DNA of 64,000 nt from Stieleria mannarensis (GCF_014154935.1 NZ_JACEHH010000028.1:60751-124750); one strand, 5' to 3'; counted from the stretch's first letter, positions 32,723 to 43,179 are shown. Translations and numbers: made by a program. The notes: generated by a model not told the origin, from the letters alone.

Positions 32723-33016
32723 ATGGAAGGCGTCGTAGCCGTAGGCGGATTTGTGTTGTTCGTTGTTGTTTTCGTGCCGTTTATGTTTCGGCTGAAACGA
32801 AAGTATATTTACAAAGCGATCGCGAAGTACAACGAGCAAAATGGAACCAACGTCGAGATCGAGAAGTCAGGGATGCCACCGCTGAAGTACTGGTTCAAGA
32901 ATCGGAAGGGTGACTGTTGGGCTCTCGTCGTGTTCCCCGATGGGACACGCAAATGGGCGCGCCTCCGCGGGGGCCTCTTTTCCGGCAGTGAGCCGCTCAC
33001 CTTTTTGGATGTCTAG
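32723..33016 (+). CDS. small membrane-anchored protein
   Basis: This 97-residue protein starts with a membrane helix (MEGVVAVGGFVLFVVVFVPF), followed by a basic stretch (MFRLKRKYIYKAIAKYNEQ) and a small globular end with aromatic residues (PLKYWFKNRKGDCWALVVFPDG and KWARLRGGLF). The layout, with a cytoplasmic C-terminal domain, is consistent with a real protein. GAGGAAGCAA lies upstream. It follows the 117-bp repeat array. No family is recognised. Confidence 0.65.
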   Translation: MEGVVAVGGFVLFVVVFVPFMFRLKRKYIYKAIAKYNEQNGTNVEIEKSGMPPLKYWFKNRKGDCWALVVFPDGTRKWARLRGGLFSGSEPLTFLDV

Positions 33017-33048
33017 ACGTCCTCGTTGATCCCCAGCCGAGCGGCACC

Positions 33049-33243
33049 ATGCACGTGTTTGTGATGCGGAGTTGGGAATTTGGCGACGAACTCGATCTGG
33101 GAGTTTCTCTGCAGATTCGCTTTACGTTGCTTGCCGTCAAGGAAGGACACTTTTCCGGCGATGTCGACGTCTGTAATCCCAACCAAGATTTTCGCATTGA
33201 AATCGCGGATGCGATGGTGCGACGAAACGAACCGACCGAATAG
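33049..33243 (+). CDS. small ORF, weak CsrA-like pattern
   Basis: The plus frame encodes 64 residues, MHVFVMRSWEFGDELDLGVS followed by LQIRFTLLAVKEGHFSGDVDV. The order G-[DE]-E-L-x-L-G...I-x-F-x-L-L-x-V-K is loosely like CsrA (GEx-I-x-IG...V-x-V-L-x-V), but CsrA key residues (LxLxR at the start, the C-terminal Arg-rich end) are not clean. First codon positions are G-rich, which favours this strand. The minus strand is also open here, ending at 33013, but lacks an ATG. I give it as uncertain. Confidence 0.35.
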   Translation: MHVFVMRSWEFGDELDLGVSLQIRFTLLAVKEGHFSGDVDVCNPNQDFRIEIADAMVRRNEPTE

Positions 33244-33252
33244 GCCGCCGGG

Positions 33253-35499
33253 CTAGGGGATCCAGTGCAGGTAGTCGCGGAGGATGGACCAGCGTGGTTC
33301 GTTTTCGCCGTTGGTTTTGCCCAGCACCCAGTGGTTGTAATACTCTTGGGCGGTGCCGTCTTTCTGCCGCAGACCGACCCAGTATTCCACGAAATCTCGC
33401 ATCTGAGCGTCGCGGTTTCCGACGGCGTAAAACAGCGGCAGGCTGGCGTTGAGTTCGTTGGGGATCACGACTTCGAATCGGGGGTACATCAATGTGAACG
33501 CGGAGCCGCTTTCGGCACTGATCAACAAGGCATCCAGGTCGGGGTGCTTGTCGTTGAAATAATCGCGATTGTCGGCGATTTCAACGAGCGTGGCGTCGGG
33601 CAAGGCGGCTTCGATGCGGTTGACGAAGCCACGGCTGAGGTCGGCAAATCCGATTTGTAGATCGTCCAGGGCCAAGATGCGTTTGCGTGTTCGAAAGTGG
33701 CTGGATCGATAGTCTCGTGTGACTAAGGCCAAGTGCACGTCCATGTAGCTTTCGGTGTGGGCCATCGCTTGGGCGCGTTCCAGCGTTCCCACCAGACCCG
33801 ACATGACGAGATCGAAGTGGTCGGCATTGAGTTGATCGACCAGCGTGGCGCGATCAAATCGGACCAGTTCCAGCGTGACACCCAGGTCGCGGGCCAACGA
33901 GTGGGCCATTTCGATGTCATAGCCGACCAGGGCGCGGCGATTGTTGAAGTAGGCGAACGGCAGATTGTCTTCGTTATAGCCTACGCGGATCACACCGCGG
34001 CGACGAATCCGTTGCAGCAGCGATTCACCCTCGCGACGCGGTTCGGGATTGGGAAGGGGCTGTTTGATGACGACGCTTTGAACCGGTTTTTCGAGCAACT
34101 GCATGCGTTCAATGACGTCGTATTTGTTGTCGGCCATCGAGATCACACGATACAGAACCAGTCGCACGCCGACCAACAGGATGCCTCCGAAGATGCAGAC
34201 CATTGCGATGTACTTGAGGATCGCCAACAGATTGAATCGGAGCAGTCGATTGAAGCCGAAGATCGAGATCAACGTCAGCACACACAGGTGCATCGCGCCG
34301 ACGGCGTCCCCGAGTCGCTCCCCATAAACTCCCGAGACCAGGAACAGCTGGAACATGTCGTGGGGAAGCTGCATTTGATCCAGCAGAAACGGGATGGCGA
34401 CGATCGGGCCGCCGAAAAACGAAAACAAGCCCGACGCCAGAAAGGTCGGGTAGTCCGACGGCTTGATCGGCGCCCCCAAAAACCAGGCCGCAAAGGGAAT
34501 GAACAGCATGCTCAAGAGCTTGCCGACGTGGGGGAACGGATAGGCCGTGCCGTACAGCAGGTCGATCGCGGGTGATTCGTCGTTGCCATCGATCCGCACT
34601 TGGGATTGAAACAGCCGTTCGGTGTTCTCGATCAGCATCGGCAGGACGATGATCAGTTTGCCGGTTGCAAACGCGGTCAGCATCGGTTCTTTGACGACGA
34701 ACAGCACTTGGCGATAGCTCAACGGTGTCAAGGTCGTCACCAACAGCGGCAGGACGATGAACCCCAGAAAAGCCGCGCCGGCGGTGTAGGCGACCAGGTA
34801 GGCTTGCAGACGCCCGACATCGGCCAGCGAAACCGTTCCCGCCGTGCTGGCCGCGATCGCAAAGATGCCGATCGGAGCCAATCGTGTGACAAACTTGCTG
34901 ACACTCAGCAACACGTCGGCGACGACATGAAGTTGGTCCAACACGATCCCGCGATTACGCGACCGGGAAAGCGCCAGACCGCAGCAGATTCCGAACAACA
35001 CCACGGCCGGAACCTGGTTGTTGGTCAGCGATTCAAAAATGTTGGCCGGGATGAAATAGGACAGCACGTCCAGCGGTTCGGGATCTTTGATCATCGCGGT
35101 GCTGAAGAATGATCCGGAACTCCACGCCGGAAACACCGATGGCAACACCCAGACCACGGCCAGGCAGCTGGCCCACAGACCCAGCAGCACCGTGCCACCG
35201 ATCCGCGCCAATCGTCGACTATTCCGCAGCCGCAGCCGACCCAAGCTGACGACCAGGGTGACCAAGATGTACGGCAAGATCGTCATCCGCAGCAGACCCA
35301 CGAACGCTTCGCCGATGATCGCCAATGGGGCGCAGAGTTCGCCGGCAAACAAGCCGGCAAAAACTCCCAGCGCGAGTGCGATCAGAATCTGGGTCGACAG
35401 ATCCACCCGGCGGACGAATTTCGCGTACAAGCCATTGACCGGCCGCCGCCCAGGTGCCATCCGGCGCATGGACTCTGTCTGATCCGACTGCTCCGGCAT
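33253..35499 (-). CDS. dicarboxylate/cation symporter fused to solute-binding domain
   Basis: This 748-residue protein has two parts. Residues about 35-455 are a DAACS (GltP/DctA-like) symporter with eight membrane helices; recognisable pieces are LRMTILPYILVTLVVSLG, the loop NNQVPAVVLFGICCGLALS and LTAFATGKLIIVLPMLIENT in place of the usual TAxxTSSSxATLP. Residues about 495-735 form a type 3 periplasmic binding domain (IRRRGVIRVGYNEDNLPFAY, LVGYDIEMAHSLARDLGV, FDLVMSGL). The binding domain would face the periplasm next to the transport pore. The symporter normally needs no binding protein, so the fusion is notable. The HP1 serine-rich motif looks altered (TAFATGK). Confidence 0.85.
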   Translation of the reverse strand: MPEQSDQTESMRRMAPGRRPVNGLYAKFVRRVDLSTQILIALALGVFAGLFAGELCAPLAIIGEAFVGLLRMTILPYILVTLVVSLGRLRLRNSRRLARIGGTVLLGLWASCLAVVWVLPSVFPAWSSGSFFSTAMIKDPEPLDVLSYFIPANIFESLTNNQVPAVVLFGICCGLALSRSRNRGIVLDQLHVVADVLLSVSKFVTRLAPIGIFAIAASTAGTVSLADVGRLQAYLVAYTAGAAFLGFIVLPLLVTTLTPLSYRQVLFVVKEPMLTAFATGKLIIVLPMLIENTERLFQSQVRIDGNDESPAIDLLYGTAYPFPHVGKLLSMLFIPFAAWFLGAPIKPSDYPTFLASGLFSFFGGPIVAIPFLLDQMQLPHDMFQLFLVSGVYGERLGDAVGAMHLCVLTLISIFGFNRLLRFNLLAILKYIAMVCIFGGILLVGVRLVLYRVISMADNKYDVIERMQLLEKPVQSVVIKQPLPNPEPRREGESLLQRIRRRGVIRVGYNEDNLPFAYFNNRRALVGYDIEMAHSLARDLGVTLELVRFDRATLVDQLNADHFDLVMSGLVGTLERAQAMAHTESYMDVHLALVTRDYRSSHFRTRKRILALDDLQIGFADLSRGFVNRIEAALPDATLVEIADNRDYFNDKHPDLDALLISAESGSAFTLMYPRFEVVIPNELNASLPLFYAVGNRDAQMRDFVEYWVGLRQKDGTAQEYYNHWVLGKTNGENEPRWSILRDYLHWIP

Positions 35500-35594
35500 G
35501 GCAAGATAAAAAGGGTCAAGAACGGCGGTGAGAACGCAAAGCTATCGACAACCGTTATACCGGAAGATCGGTCGTGAACGTCACCGCATTCCGG

Positions 35595-37106
35595 TCAAGA
35601 TTGATCGCGATGTTGCGACGGTGAGGCCTGCGGCTCGTTTTGAGGCGGCTCGTTTCGGGACGGCTGGAAATCGCTGCTGCGTCGTTTCTGCTCAGCCAAT
35701 CGGGCCCGGTCCTCAGCCCGGCGATTTTGGCCTTCCAAGTGGTCGGTCCAGCGACGCCGTCCGTGCGAGTGCGTGGGTCCGGGGGCGATCAAGAAGACGG
35801 TTCCCAGTCCGAAGATCAGGCCGGCCATCATCGACCCGAAGGTCATCGTTGTCGTGCCCGGGCCGACCGGTTTGTCAGAGACCTGCGGCGGACCGAGCGC
35901 GGCGACCAGGTTGGTGGACAGTGCCGCCGACCGGCTGGCACGTGCATCGACCAACCGCTGTTCCGCTTCGGCCAACTGTTCGGAACGTTGTGTGAGTTCG
36001 GAATCGATTTCCGAATACATGGTCCTAGCCTCGGCAAGCATCTGCAGTTTGCTGGACAGTTCCTTGACTTTCTGTGTCAAACGTTCCACCTGGGCGACTT
36101 GCAGTTCCAGCATGGGCTGCATCGAGGCGATGACGGCGTTGGTTTCTTGGATGATGCGTTCGCGAATCTCGCGTTCGGTCGCGATCGCCGCTTTGCGTTT
36201 CGGGTTTTGCAGCGTGTACACGCCCGACAATTGGCTGGCACGCAGTTGGGCGTCGATCAATCCGTCTTTCAGCCGTTGAAGCGAGGGTTGGCTGTTGAGC
36301 AGATCGCCGCCGCTGATCAACAGTTTGTTGGGGTCTTCTGCCCCGGCGACCAGCAAGGCGTGCAGCGATTGAAGTTTCTCAAGTTCCAGTTCTGCCGTCT
36401 GCAGTTGTTCTTTGGTCGTCGCGAGCGATCGGCGGTAGCCGCTGTCGCCGGCGTAGGTGTCGTTCAAGTTGCGTAGTTCGCCCAGGTCGGCCCCGAATCG
36501 AACTTCGATCTCGCGCATGCGGTCGGACACTTCGTCCAAGTTCTTCTTGGCCAGATCGCGTGCGTGCGTCAATTCGACGATCACGCTGTCAGCACGAACG
36601 CGACGCACATCGCGCAGGTGCTTGGTCAACGAATCGAACATGGCGTGGCAAAACCGGACGGCGCGGTCGGGCGATTCCGACTTGACTTCCAAATACACGA
36701 CTTCGGTGTTCCCGAATTCGGCACCTTGGGGAGCGAGGATGTTGACGCAGGAAGAACTGGCGCCGTCGATCGCGGCCAGTGGCGGCCAATTTTCGTCCAG
36801 GCCACCGTCCGGCGACCCGATCTCTCGCAATGCCGCCGCAACCACTTCGCGGTTCTGTGCCATTTCGAGAATGGTTTCCTGGGCGGCTTTCAGTTCCGTC
36901 TGGCTGGCGAATCGGCCCAACCGGTCGACCGCCCGAGTCGCTTCGTCTCTGACGACCAGCGGCTGGCGCGCCGCATAGATGTCGGACGAAAGGAACGAAT
37001 AGGAGACCCCGATCAGGCCAAAGACCAGGACGGCACCGATCCAAAGTGGGGCAAACAGCACCAGGACGTTTCGAATGTGTTTCCAGGGGATCGGCGCAGC
37101 GGACAT
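35595..37106 (-). CDS. Wzz/GumC-like polysaccharide chain-length or export protein
   Basis: This 503-residue protein has an N-terminal membrane helix (VLVLFAPLWIGAVLVFGLIGV), a periplasmic region from about 40 to 420 dominated by long coiled coils (ELTHARDLAKKNLDEVSDRMREIEV, LQTAELELEKLQSLHALL, ERLTQKVKELSSKLQMLAEA), and a second helix near 430-450 (FGSMMAGLIFGLGTVFLIA) preceded by the family's Pro-rich region (PPQVSDKPVGPG). The basic cytoplasmic tail of about 50 residues is Gln/Arg-rich. It fits the polysaccharide copolymerase layout without a kinase domain. No glycan genes adjoin it in the window. Confidence 0.8.
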   Translation of the reverse strand: MSAAPIPWKHIRNVLVLFAPLWIGAVLVFGLIGVSYSFLSSDIYAARQPLVVRDEATRAVDRLGRFASQTELKAAQETILEMAQNREVVAAALREIGSPDGGLDENWPPLAAIDGASSSCVNILAPQGAEFGNTEVVYLEVKSESPDRAVRFCHAMFDSLTKHLRDVRRVRADSVIVELTHARDLAKKNLDEVSDRMREIEVRFGADLGELRNLNDTYAGDSGYRRSLATTKEQLQTAELELEKLQSLHALLVAGAEDPNKLLISGGDLLNSQPSLQRLKDGLIDAQLRASQLSGVYTLQNPKRKAAIATEREIRERIIQETNAVIASMQPMLELQVAQVERLTQKVKELSSKLQMLAEARTMYSEIDSELTQRSEQLAEAEQRLVDARASRSAALSTNLVAALGPPQVSDKPVGPGTTTMTFGSMMAGLIFGLGTVFLIAPGPTHSHGRRRWTDHLEGQNRRAEDRARLAEQKRRSSDFQPSRNEPPQNEPQASPSQHRDQS

Positions 37107-37419
37107 GGCATGCTTTTCGAAGGGTGGGCGGAAATCTCTCCCAACCCTAGGAGCGCTTTAATTCGGCGCGATCCCGTTGTCTGTTTCCTCGCGATCGGTC
37201 GCGGCGGATCAAAGCGGCCGATAGTGGTTGTTCGGAAATTGACGGTTGTCGAACGCGGTGCTTGAATTCCAAGCGTGTTGATCACGGGGGCGATTCGCGA
37301 TCCGACCCGACGAATGCTTGCTCGGCAATTCATGGGGCCATGCGCATCAAGTTTAGAAAAAAAACTCCCTGGCAGAGGTCGTGCGGTGTTTAACCTCTGA
37401 AATTACGGGAGTCTACGAC

Positions 37420-37546
37420 TTCACCCTCCCTCTGGGAGGGGCGCGGAGGAGTGAGCGACGACGCGGGGAGGGTTCGCTGTGGCTCGAAAGCACTTAAGCA
37501 CCACCAATCGACCTCCCCTCGCTGCGCTCGACCCTCCTGCCAGGAG
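37420..37546 (-). repeat. dispersed repeat E, full copy, minus orientation
   Basis: Read on the minus strand it runs from GGCAGGAGGGTCGAGCGCAG through GTGCTTAAGTGCTTTCGAGC to CCCAGAGGGAGGGTGAAG. It matches 49034-49160 over about 125 bases with few changes. Confidence 0.85.
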
Positions 37547-37687
37547 GGTTAATTTGCGAAACCGCACGACCTCTTCCAGGGAGGGGTAATTTGAAAAATG
37601 GAATCAATTTTCTTACCTCCAAAATCTTCCTACCCCCTCCCCAGTGCCAACGCGTCCCTGCATGTCGCAGGGGATCAGCAGAGGGAT

Positions 37688-37713
37688 GGCAGAATGATTC
37701 GGGGCAGAATGAT
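37688..37713 (+). repeat. dispersed repeat D, copy 2
   Basis: GGCAGAATGATTCGGGGCAG followed by AATGAT is identical to 51711-51736. Confidence 0.8.
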
Positions 37714-37784
37714 GAAATGCCCCTCGCGGCGGTGGGGATTCGCTCGCTGGGGCATTTCGAGAGAGACGTAGCGTGTCCCGATAA

Positions 37785-38723
37785 CTAGGCGACCGGAGTC
37801 GGTTCGTAGGGGATGTCTTCGATCAGATCCATCGGCAGCGGTTTGACTTCGACACCGGCGGCGGTGCAGATCGCATCGATCGCCTCTTGGGCTTCCTTGA
37901 CCGTGTTTTCGCGAGTTTGGCCCTTGTAGCGGGTCGGCGAGGCGGAGGGACTGATCGGCCCATCGAATCCGCTGGTGATCAGGTGTTTGACGACGTTGAC
38001 GTGGTTCAACCCACCTTCGGCGGTCGGCAGAACACAGTCCACGCGGGTGGCTTTGGCGGGATCGGCGTCCTCGGCCAGCGATCCCAGACGGACGGCGACG
38101 ATTTCCGAGCCCTGAATTTCGCTCAACTGATCCAAACCGCCATCACCGACGGCCCAGTCCCAGGTGTCGACGATGTAGCCGACGTTGGGGTTGCCGACCG
38201 CTTTGACGATCGCGATCAAGCCTTCGACGTTGCGGACAAAATCGAACTCTTTGGATTCCGGGAGCTCTTTGGTCGCATTGAAACCGACACCCAGGCGGAT
38301 TCCCTTGGCCGACAACACCTCGGCGACTTGAGCCAAACGGTTTTGTTGGGTCGTGAAGTACTCGTGGTACGGCAGGCGATCGGTTGCGGCCGGCAGCGTG
38401 ATGTAGGCTCGTTTGGCTTCCAGGTCGGCGGCCAGATCGGTCAGGGGATGCAATGCACCGACTTGGCTGGTGAAGGCGTCGTCGTCGGCGTCCAGGTTGA
38501 TTTCCAATTGGAATCCGCCGATCTGTTCCAGTCGGCCCATGCCTTCGCCCATCGCGGCTTTCAAGAATTTGGCGGCGTCATCGGCCGTGGTCCGCTGCGA
38601 GCGACGCAGGATCTCGTACATGTCGATGTCCATCGACGCGAACCCATAGGTCAACGCCAGTTCGATCAGTTCGCTTTGGCGTCCGTTAATTCCAAGAGAC
38701 TTGGGCGAGAAATTCTTGAGCAT
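37785..38723 (-). CDS. sugar phosphate isomerase/epimerase-like TIM barrel
   Basis: This 312-residue cytoplasmic protein fits the AP endonuclease family 2 / xylose isomerase-like TIM barrel: SLGINGRQSELIELALTYGFASMDIDMY at the start, a central IRLGVGFNATKELPESKEFDF, then NVGYIVDTWDWAVGDGGLDQL and RVDCVLPTAEGGLNHVNVVKHL. Metal-binding Glu and Asp residues sit in the expected strands (LEINLDADDD, VDTWDW). These enzymes epimerise or isomerise sugars or inositols. The start MLKNFSP at 38723 is better than an in-frame codon five residues upstream. It stands alone. Confidence 0.8.
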   Translation of the reverse strand: MLKNFSPKSLGINGRQSELIELALTYGFASMDIDMYEILRRSQRTTADDAAKFLKAAMGEGMGRLEQIGGFQLEINLDADDDAFTSQVGALHPLTDLAADLEAKRAYITLPAATDRLPYHEYFTTQQNRLAQVAEVLSAKGIRLGVGFNATKELPESKEFDFVRNVEGLIAIVKAVGNPNVGYIVDTWDWAVGDGGLDQLSEIQGSEIVAVRLGSLAEDADPAKATRVDCVLPTAEGGLNHVNVVKHLITSGFDGPISPSASPTRYKGQTRENTVKEAQEAIDAICTAAGVEVKPLPMDLIEDIPYEPTPVA

Positions 38724-39254
38724 TCGTGATCCTGTCAATGGTTTGCCGATGACGTTCGTTCCCCGGGGACCAGCGACGCGTCGGCAATCTCATGACGCCG
38801 TAGGGTGGTCACCGTGGGTGGTCTGGCAGCCTGAAAAAAAGAGTGGTGAAAGTGACTGGTTTGCGACTTGGGCCGCGTAGTATCGCAGAATCACCCCAAA
38901 TCAGCCAAGGGGCGTTTCACGTCGTAATTTGCGAGATTTCTGGTGGAAACCATTCAATTCCGTGCCGCAATCTGTTTTAATGGGACGGTATCGGGTCGCT
39001 AAGGCTCGATTCCCACCCCCTAGCGCGTAGTGAAACACCCACCTAGCTACGCCGGCGACCCGATTCAGTTTTCTCCGCATTCAGATCCAATTGCGATCGG
39101 TCCCCTCCGCAGTCCGGCCACGACACGGGTAGGCACTCGATTTCCAATGGATCGGTTTACGCCGAGGTATCCTCCCACGCCGAATCATGCGTTCATGATT
39201 CGAAACGGTTGGGCAGGATCTGAAACTGGTCCCACACCCTGATTAGCGTCATTT
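38724..39254. other. intergenic region, no gene seen
   Basis: About 530 bases between divergent genes hold no convincing reading frame, hairpin or repeat that I can identify. A 70-codon frame at 39030-39242 has no coding character. Confidence 0.45.
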
Positions 39255-41702
39255 ATGAAGAGCTTTCAAGCGATTTCTGCCGCGCGTCGCTCCGGCGTGC
39301 GGCCGTCCTTCGGGCGATTCAAGCCGTCTGGTGCGGCCGGTCTCATTTGGCTGGGGAGTTTTCTGATCGGGTTGGTTGCCCCATGGTCGAACGGATCGGC
39401 GGCTGAATCGTCCGCTGATGCGTTGGCACGCGGCAAACAGATCTATGCCGAGCAGTGTTTGTCCTGTCACGGCGAAGGCGGCCGGGGCGGAACGGATGGC
39501 TACTCGGACGCGTTGGTCGGCGATGCCTCGATCGGCGAGCTATCGGACATCATCTCGGACACGATGCCGGAGGAAGACCCCGAAGCATGCGTCGGCGAAG
39601 ATGCGAAGGCCGTTGCGGAATTCATCTACGAATCGTTCTACAGCGAAGCGGCCCAGCTGCGCAATCGGCCGGCCAAGCAGCAGTTTTCGCGGCTCACCGG
39701 GACACAATTGCAACAGAGTTTGGCGGATCTGTACCAGCACTTTTTCGGATCGCCGTTTCGAGTCGAGAAGCGGGGGCTGAGTGCGTCCTATTTCAACAGC
39801 GGCCGCTGGGACAAAAAGCATCTGAAAGTCGAACGCATCGACCCGGTCTTGGACTTTGACTTCGGCCGTGAGGCGCCGGTCGAGGGAGTGACGCCGGAAG
39901 AGTTTTACATCAACTGGTCCGGTTCGCTGCAGGTCGAACATTCGGGGCGGTACGAAATCGTCGTGCAGTCGACGTGTTCAATGAAAGTCCGATTCGGCCA
40001 TCACCAGAGCGTGCTGATCGACAACCATGTCCAGTCCGAGGGAAAGACGGAGTTTCGCCGGACGTTGAATTTGATCGGCGGGCGGCAATACGCGATTCAA
40101 ATCGATTTCACCCAACGAAAACGAAAGACGGAACAACCGCCGGCAAGATTTGCGTTGCGTTGGGTTCCGCCGGGCGGGACGGAAACGGTGATTCCCACCG
40201 AGTACTTGTTGCCGTCGACGTTGCCCAGCGGTTTCGCCTTGCAAACCAAGTTGCCGCCGGATGATCGCAGTTACGGTTACGATCGGGGAACGCGGGTCGA
40301 TCGCCAGTGGGAAGACGCGATCACGGCCGCGGCGTTGGAGTTTGGCAACATCGCCGGAAAAGAATTGTGGCCGCAATACAAACGCAAACACCGCAAGGAT
40401 TCTGACGAAAACCGCGGCCGGTTGCGTGGGTTTCTGGAGGAACTGGCATCGGTGGCCTTTCGCGGGGCGATCGACGAAGAAACAAAACGGTTGTACGTGG
40501 ACGCCCAGGTGGACGCGGTCGAAGACGATCAGATGGCGATCGCACGCGCGTGTTTGATGATCATCAAATCGCCGCGGTTCTTGTACCCGACGTTGGATGA
40601 AAGAGCCCCGGTCAGCCGGCGTGTGGCGAATCGGTTGGCGTTGACGCTGTACGATTCATTGCCCTCGGATGCCTGGTTGCAAGATCAAGCCGACAAGGGA
40701 AATTTTGCCGTCGATCCGAAAGCCGATCCGAAAACGGCCCGGCAGCAAGCCGAACAGCGTGTCCGTCAAGCCGCGCTGCGAATGTCCGATGATCCACGGC
40801 TGCACGGCAAAGCGATGGAGATGTTCTTCGATTGGCTGGACGTCGACCCGGCGGCCGAAGTGTCCAAGGACCCCGAGAAATACGCCGGGTTCGATGCCGC
40901 GTTGTTGCTGGATTTGCGTCGCTCCTTGGAGTTGGCGATCAGCGACGTGTTCTGGTCTGATTCGAGTGACTATCGACAATTGTTTCTGCGTGATTGGAAT
41001 TGGACCAACGGGCGCCTGGCCGAATTTTACGGCGACGGTTGGCAACCCGAATCAGAGACGCAAGACAACCGAATGGTCCGCAGCAGACCGGCCCAGGGAA
41101 AGTCGTTCGGCGTGCTGACCCATCCGCTGGTCATGGGGCACCTGAGCTACTACGACACGACGTCGCCGATCCATCGCGGCGTGTTCCTGATTCGACGTGT
41201 CCTGGGCCGTACACTGCGGCCGCCCAATGAGGCCTTCACGCCGATCAATCCCGAGCTGCATCCGGATTTGACGACGCGACAGCGGGTGGAGCTTCAAACC
41301 GGCGAGGTGAAGTGTCAGGTTTGTCACCAAAAGATCAACGCGCTCGGTTTTCCGCTGGAAAACTTTGATGCGGTCGGCCGTTATCGTGAGACCGAAAAAG
41401 GCAATCCGATCGATGCCTCCGGCGGTTACGTGACGCGGGACGGTCGGCAGGTGGAGTTTGCCTCGCCGGCCGACTTGGCACGCTTTTTGGCAGAAAACGA
41501 CGACGCCCACCGCGCGTTTGTCGAACGCGTGTTCGAACATTTTGCAAAACAACCGCTCGCCGCCTACGGTGAAGGGGTTGCCGATGAATTAGTGAGACGA
41601 TTTCGCGAGAACGAATTCCAGATGCGCCGCCTGATTGTCGAGATCGCGGTTGTGGTTGCGACAGAAGAGTTCAATAAGGAGAGCTTCAATGAATCGACGT
41701 GA
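39255..41702 (+). CDS. DUF1592-family protein with cytochrome c and PA14 domains
   Basis: This 815-residue exported protein has a signal region ([20 protein letters not shown]), a cytochrome c domain with haem motif CLSCH near residue 73, and a PA14-like domain at about 180-330 ([35 protein letters not shown]). The planctomycete helical DUF1592/1588/1585 blocks follow ([71 protein letters not shown]). A second CxxCH (CQVCHQKI) lies in the DUF1588/1585 part. It is always found beside DUF1552; the pair is presumed to act on extracellular glycans but is biochemically uncharacterised. The stop overlaps the next gene by 14 bases. Confidence 0.9.
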   Translation: MKSFQAISAARRSGVRPSFGRFKPSGAAGLIWLGSFLIGLVAPWSNGSAAESSADALARGKQIYAEQCLSCHGEGGRGGTDGYSDALVGDASIGELSDIISDTMPEEDPEACVGEDAKAVAEFIYESFYSEAAQLRNRPAKQQFSRLTGTQLQQSLADLYQHFFGSPFRVEKRGLSASYFNSGRWDKKHLKVERIDPVLDFDFGREAPVEGVTPEEFYINWSGSLQVEHSGRYEIVVQSTCSMKVRFGHHQSVLIDNHVQSEGKTEFRRTLNLIGGRQYAIQIDFTQRKRKTEQPPARFALRWVPPGGTETVIPTEYLLPSTLPSGFALQTKLPPDDRSYGYDRGTRVDRQWEDAITAAALEFGNIAGKELWPQYKRKHRKDSDENRGRLRGFLEELASVAFRGAIDEETKRLYVDAQVDAVEDDQMAIARACLMIIKSPRFLYPTLDERAPVSRRVANRLALTLYDSLPSDAWLQDQADKGNFAVDPKADPKTARQQAEQRVRQAALRMSDDPRLHGKAMEMFFDWLDVDPAAEVSKDPEKYAGFDAALLLDLRRSLELAISDVFWSDSSDYRQLFLRDWNWTNGRLAEFYGDGWQPESETQDNRMVRSRPAQGKSFGVLTHPLVMGHLSYYDTTSPIHRGVFLIRRVLGRTLRPPNEAFTPINPELHPDLTTRQRVELQTGEVKCQVCHQKINALGFPLENFDAVGRYRETEKGNPIDASGGYVTRDGRQVEFASPADLARFLAENDDAHRAFVERVFEHFAKQPLAAYGEGVADELVRRFRENEFQMRRLIVEIAVVVATEEFNKESFNEST

Positions 41703-43017
41703 GTTTCTTGCACAGTTGGGTGTCAGTTCTGCCGCAGCGAGCCTGCTGATGGGGCTTCCCAGTCTTTCGTCGGGTGCCGATGCGTCGGCGCGGCGAAAAC
41801 GATTGGTGTTCGTCTTCAGCCCCAACGGTGTGATCCCGAAACACTTTTGGCCCGATTCGGCCGGCAAGGATTACGACCTGAAACGTATCCTGGCACCGCT
41901 GGGTGAGTTCAAAGACCAGATGCTGACCGTCAAAGGGATCTGCAACCGGATCCAAGGTGACGGCGACGGCCACATGCGCGGGATCGGATGTCTGTTGACC
42001 GGGATCGAATTGTTCCCCGGCGATATCCAGGGCGGAAGCGACACGCCGGCGGGATGGTCGATGGGGATCTCGGTCGACCAGCACATTAAGAATCGCTTGC
42101 AAGCCGATGCGGCGACGCGAACACGATTCGGGTCGTTGGAATTCGGGGTGATGGTGCCCGACCGCGCCGACACCTGGACCCGAATGTCTTACGCCGGCCC
42201 CAACCAACCCGTCGCGCCGATCAGCGATCCCTACCAGATGTTTGACAAGCTGTACGGACAAACCAAGAACCGTCAGATGCTTGCCAGCGTTCTGGACGAC
42301 TTGGCCGGCGATTTCAAACGTGTCGGCAAGGCGCTCAGCAGCGAAGACCGTCACTTGCTGGATCTTCACCTGGATCTGGTCCGCAGTGTTGAAAAGGACC
42401 TGAAGACGGAGTTTGCCGCCGCGACCAAGAATGATTCCGCCGGACATGCCGTCCCCAAGCTGCCTCCGAACATCGAAGAGCAGAATGACAACATGCCCCA
42501 GATCACGCAGATGCAAACCGAATTGTTGGTCAACAGTTTCGTCGCCGATTTTGCCCGCGTGGCGAGTTTCCAAATCACCAACAGCGTCGGGCAACCGCGG
42601 ATGAAGTGGTTGGATATCAACGAAGGGCACCACGGGTTGTCGCATGAACCCGACAGCAACGAAGAAGCCTATGAGAAACTGATTCGGATCAACACTTGGT
42701 ATGCCGAACAGGTTGCGTACATGGCCAAACGAATGAAGGAAACGCCGGATCCGTCCGGTCATGGATCGCTGTTGGACAACACCACGATCATCTGGACCAA
42801 CGAACTGGGGAAGGGTAACTCGCACACCCGCAACGACATCCCGTTCGTGATGGTCGGCGGCGGATTGGATTTCCAATTCGGCCAGGCGTACGACTTTGGC
42901 AAGGTCGCCCACAACCGCTTGCTGCTCAGTCTGCTCGAGGGCATGGGAATGCCCGAGGAAACGTTCGGCAATCCGGATTTCTGTGGCGAGGGCGCTTTGT
43001 CCGGGCTGATGGCCTAG
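41689..43017 (+). CDS. DUF1552-family exported protein
   Basis: This 442-residue protein starts [20 protein letters not shown], a Tat-like leader (RREFL). The family pattern then appears: [46 protein letters not shown]-like [45 protein letters not shown]. It resembles DUF1501/alkaline-phosphatase-superfamily relatives, with metal-binding His and Asp residues plausible in [13 protein letters not shown] and NSHTRND, but the activity is unknown. AAGGAGAG upstream of the ATG is a strong Shine-Dalgarno inside the DUF1592 gene, so the two are co-translated. Confidence 0.9.
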   Translation: MNRREFLAQLGVSSAAASLLMGLPSLSSGADASARRKRLVFVFSPNGVIPKHFWPDSAGKDYDLKRILAPLGEFKDQMLTVKGICNRIQGDGDGHMRGIGCLLTGIELFPGDIQGGSDTPAGWSMGISVDQHIKNRLQADAATRTRFGSLEFGVMVPDRADTWTRMSYAGPNQPVAPISDPYQMFDKLYGQTKNRQMLASVLDDLAGDFKRVGKALSSEDRHLLDLHLDLVRSVEKDLKTEFAAATKNDSAGHAVPKLPPNIEEQNDNMPQITQMQTELLVNSFVADFARVASFQITNSVGQPRMKWLDINEGHHGLSHEPDSNEEAYEKLIRINTWYAEQVAYMAKRMKETPDPSGHGSLLDNTTIIWTNELGKGNSHTRNDIPFVMVGGGLDFQFGQAYDFGKVAHNRLLLSLLEGMGMPEETFGNPDFCGEGALSGLMA

Positions 43018-43033
43018 CAGGAAAGCGGCACTT

Positions 43034-43154
43034 TGGCGTAGCTACGCTCGATGCGAGCGTGGAAAACCCCGGGGATCCACCTTCTGGCGAAGGTAGCTAC
43101 GTTCGACTGGCGATTTACGGTGTTTCTTGAGCAAAGTGGCGCTGTCCAGCTAGT
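43034..43154 (+). repeat. dispersed repeat A, copy 2
   Basis: GCGTAGCTACGCTCGATGCG through CCTTCTGGCGAAGGTAGCTA to GGCGCTGTCCAGCTA matches 19590-19706. The two internal GTAGCTACG motifs could form an inverted pair. Confidence 0.8.
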
Positions 43155-43179
43155 GTTCCGCCGCAGCGTGATCTTTTGG

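Larger units (their letters stand above)
37107..37784. other. intergenic region filled by dispersed repeats
   Basis: No gene was found. Repeat E takes 37420-37546 and repeat D 37688-37713. The remainder, with GACCTCTTCCAGGGAGGGGT near 37570, looks like further broken repeat. Confidence 0.6.

Noticed and set aside
39030..39242. 70-codon frame before the DUF1592 gene
   Set aside because: It is Pro- and Arg-rich with no signal, ribosome site or family pattern.
41686..42912. 408-codon minus-strand frame
   Set aside because: It is the antisense shadow of the DUF1552 gene.
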